From a virus, in IMG/VR virus record IMGVR_UViG_3300020395_000120, positions 1 to 22,492 of that record: a stretch of 22,492 nucleotides of DNA, one strand, 5' to 3'. This document shows, one piece after another, positions 21,303 through 22,492 of the stretch. A program made the position numbers and the translations under genes. Below the pieces are notes generated by a model. The model made no database searches. It was given only the letters and a program-made list of their open reading frames with translations, and was not told the DNA's origin. The stretch's first letter is position 1. Each line of letters starts with the position of its first letter.

Positions 21303-22492
21303 TAGCTTAATCCAGCTCCTGTAATAAAGGCAGTTGCACTTCCTACATATAAAACTGTCGCCATACCCTTACTGGCCAGGGTTCTATCACCTGTAGAAGC
21401 ATCTGCTGAATTAGTCAGCGTAACACTATTTGTGGCAGCATCAATTGTTATATCACTACCACCATTATTGATAATCGTTATTACATCGCCACTTGTCATA
21501 CCATTTGCCAATCTGACATTATCAGTAGTAAAAATATATCTACCTTGAGTTCCATTATCTCCAGCTACTACATCATAAACACCCACAGGATTCACTGGAC
21601 TGATTCTTCTTAGATTACCTCTACCATCTGATACATTTGCATTAAAGACTGCATTATCACCCATCTCCAAATTACATCCACCATCTCTACTAATCTTTAT
21701 GTCACCAGTAGCATTTGTACCGATATATGCATTTCTACTTTGATCTTCTCCCCAGAAGGTCATGTATGCCCAATCATTTGCTTCTCCTGAAGGAACTTTT
21801 AATTTTAATTTATCATGATCAGTTGGATCAATTTGTAGATATCCTTCATTAATTACTACGTCACCATCACTATTGATAGTTAGGTGATTTGTATTATCAC
21901 CTGCACCAATTTCTAATTTCTGATCACTATGATCCCATCTAATTTCACCCTTTACTGAACTAACACCATTATCACCATCAGTAAGTTTGATTATTGCATC
22001 ATGACTTCCACCTGTTCTAATTTCAAATACATTCCAATTAGGAGAGATAAGTGATGTACCATTACCATCTGCATTAATATTAAGCCTTTCAGTATTATTT
22101 GTTCTTAAGCTTAACTTTTGAAAAGTTTTAGAACCTATAAAAGTTCCAGTGCTATCAGCATATAATCTACCATGAGCATTACCATCAATGTCACCCCAAT
22201 CTATAGTTGCAGCAGTACCTGTATCAACTGTTAGATTGCCAGAAAAAGTTTGATCTCCAGTCTTATATACGAGGTTAGGAGCTTCAAAGTTCTTGTTAGA
22301 TTCCCACTTATCCCCAGTCTGATTGTATGATATAGTCTTGTCATCTGCACCCTTAAGAGTTATACCTCCTCCAGAGGCAGCAGCATCAGTACTAGATCCC
22401 TTAGCAATAACAATGTTCTTGTCCTCCACCTCAAGTGTGGCAGTGTTCAAAATCGTCTGAGTGCCGTTGACTGTTAGCGTCCCACTCAATGT
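21302..22492 (-). CDS. Virion structural protein, 5'-truncated by the window edge
   Basis: The reading frame is open to the last base of the window. The only start candidate nearby is a TTG at 22489, but the frame continues upstream through ACA and the sequence begins mid-module (LSGTLTVNGTQTILNTATLE, then VEDKNIVIAKG). This module normally follows other fibre repeats, so the true start is outside. The visible part has fibre-type units such as LSLRTNNTERLNINADGNG and LTINSDGDVVINEGYLQIDP, and a region containing WAYMTFWGEDQSRNAYIG. The C-terminal domain (VYDVVAGDNGTQGRYIFTTD, then SGDVITIINNGGSDITIDAA, ending FITGAGLS) is one I recall at the end of several cyanophage structural proteins. Its stop overlaps the start of the LamG gene (TAATG). 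It is probably a fibre or baseplate-associated protein. Confidence 0.8.
   Translation of the reverse strand, partial: TLSGTLTVNGTQTILNTATLEVEDKNIVIAKGSSTDAAASGGGITLKGADDKTISYNQTGDKWESNKNFEAPNLVYKTGDQTFSGNLTVDTGTAATIDWGDIDGNAHGRLYADSTGTFIGSKTFQKLSLRTNNTERLNINADGNGTSLISPNWNVFEIRTGGSHDAIIKLTDGDNGVSSVKGEIRWDHSDQKLEIGAGDNTNHLTINSDGDVVINEGYLQIDPTDHDKLKLKVPSGEANDWAYMTFWGEDQSRNAYIGTNATGDIKISRDGGCNLEMGDNAVFNANVSDGRGNLRRISPVNPVGVYDVVAGDNGTQGRYIFTTDNVRLANGMTSGDVITIINNGGSDITIDAATNSVTLTNSADASTGDRTLASKGMATVLYVGSATAFITGAGLS

Overview
The window is a single, densely packed, AT-rich stretch in which every gene I can support lies on the minus strand, so transcription runs from the right edge to the left. The content is the virion adsorption (tail fibre) region of a large marine T4-like myovirus. 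It most resembles cyanophages of the Kyanoviridae type that infect Prochlorococcus or Synechococcus, but a T4-like phage of another marine host cannot be excluded. The reasons are very long beta-repeat fibre proteins with low sequence complexity, a LamG-type protein with the MAIQQMFLG N-terminus, a short coiled-coil protein of the kind found in these phages, a 2-oxoglutarate/Fe(II) oxygenase among structural genes, T4-like late promoter motifs (NATAAATA), and almost no intergenic DNA (about 200 bases in total). I see no tRNA, rRNA, CRISPR array, insertion sequence, integrase or bacterial housekeeping gene.

Layout in transcription order. (1) 22492-21302: the 3' part of a beta-repeat structural protein whose start lies outside the window. 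(2) 21302-19260: a protein with three LamG-like domains. (3) 19260-19045: a small coiled-coil protein. (4) 19061-16440: fibre protein A, 873 aa, with a compact C-terminal domain. (5) 16436-13956 and 13956-13231: two virion proteins of unknown fold, 826 and 241 aa. (6) 13212-9403: fibre protein B, 1269 aa, ending in a glycine-rich tip. (7) 9394-9005: a tail-assembly-chaperone-like protein with an exceptionally strong Shine-Dalgarno site. (8) 8972-4032: fibre protein C, 1646 aa, with an array of GWGDHS repeats, an inserted domain of about 340 residues, a tail-collar domain and a C-terminus with 13 His-x-His motifs. (9) 4024-2980: a ParB-like protein and the 2OG/Fe(II) oxygenase, overlapping by 17 bases. 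(10) 2955-12: five smaller genes, namely two short soluble proteins, an upper-baseplate-like beta domain protein, a 241-aa tail protein and a 464-aa modular structural protein.

Taken together the genes appear to encode a receptor-binding apparatus. Three giant fibres share interchangeable modules but carry three different distal ends: a compact beta domain, a glycine-rich tip and a metal-binding HxH tip. They are accompanied by glycan-binding-like proteins, one candidate assembly chaperone and one candidate protein-hydroxylating enzyme. The gene junctions (three TAATG, one TGATG, two 17-base overlaps) suggest strong translational coupling. CTAAATA or NATAAATA motifs 20-39 bases upstream of six start codons look like a distributed set of late promoters. 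All family assignments come from remembered sequence signatures; no search was run.
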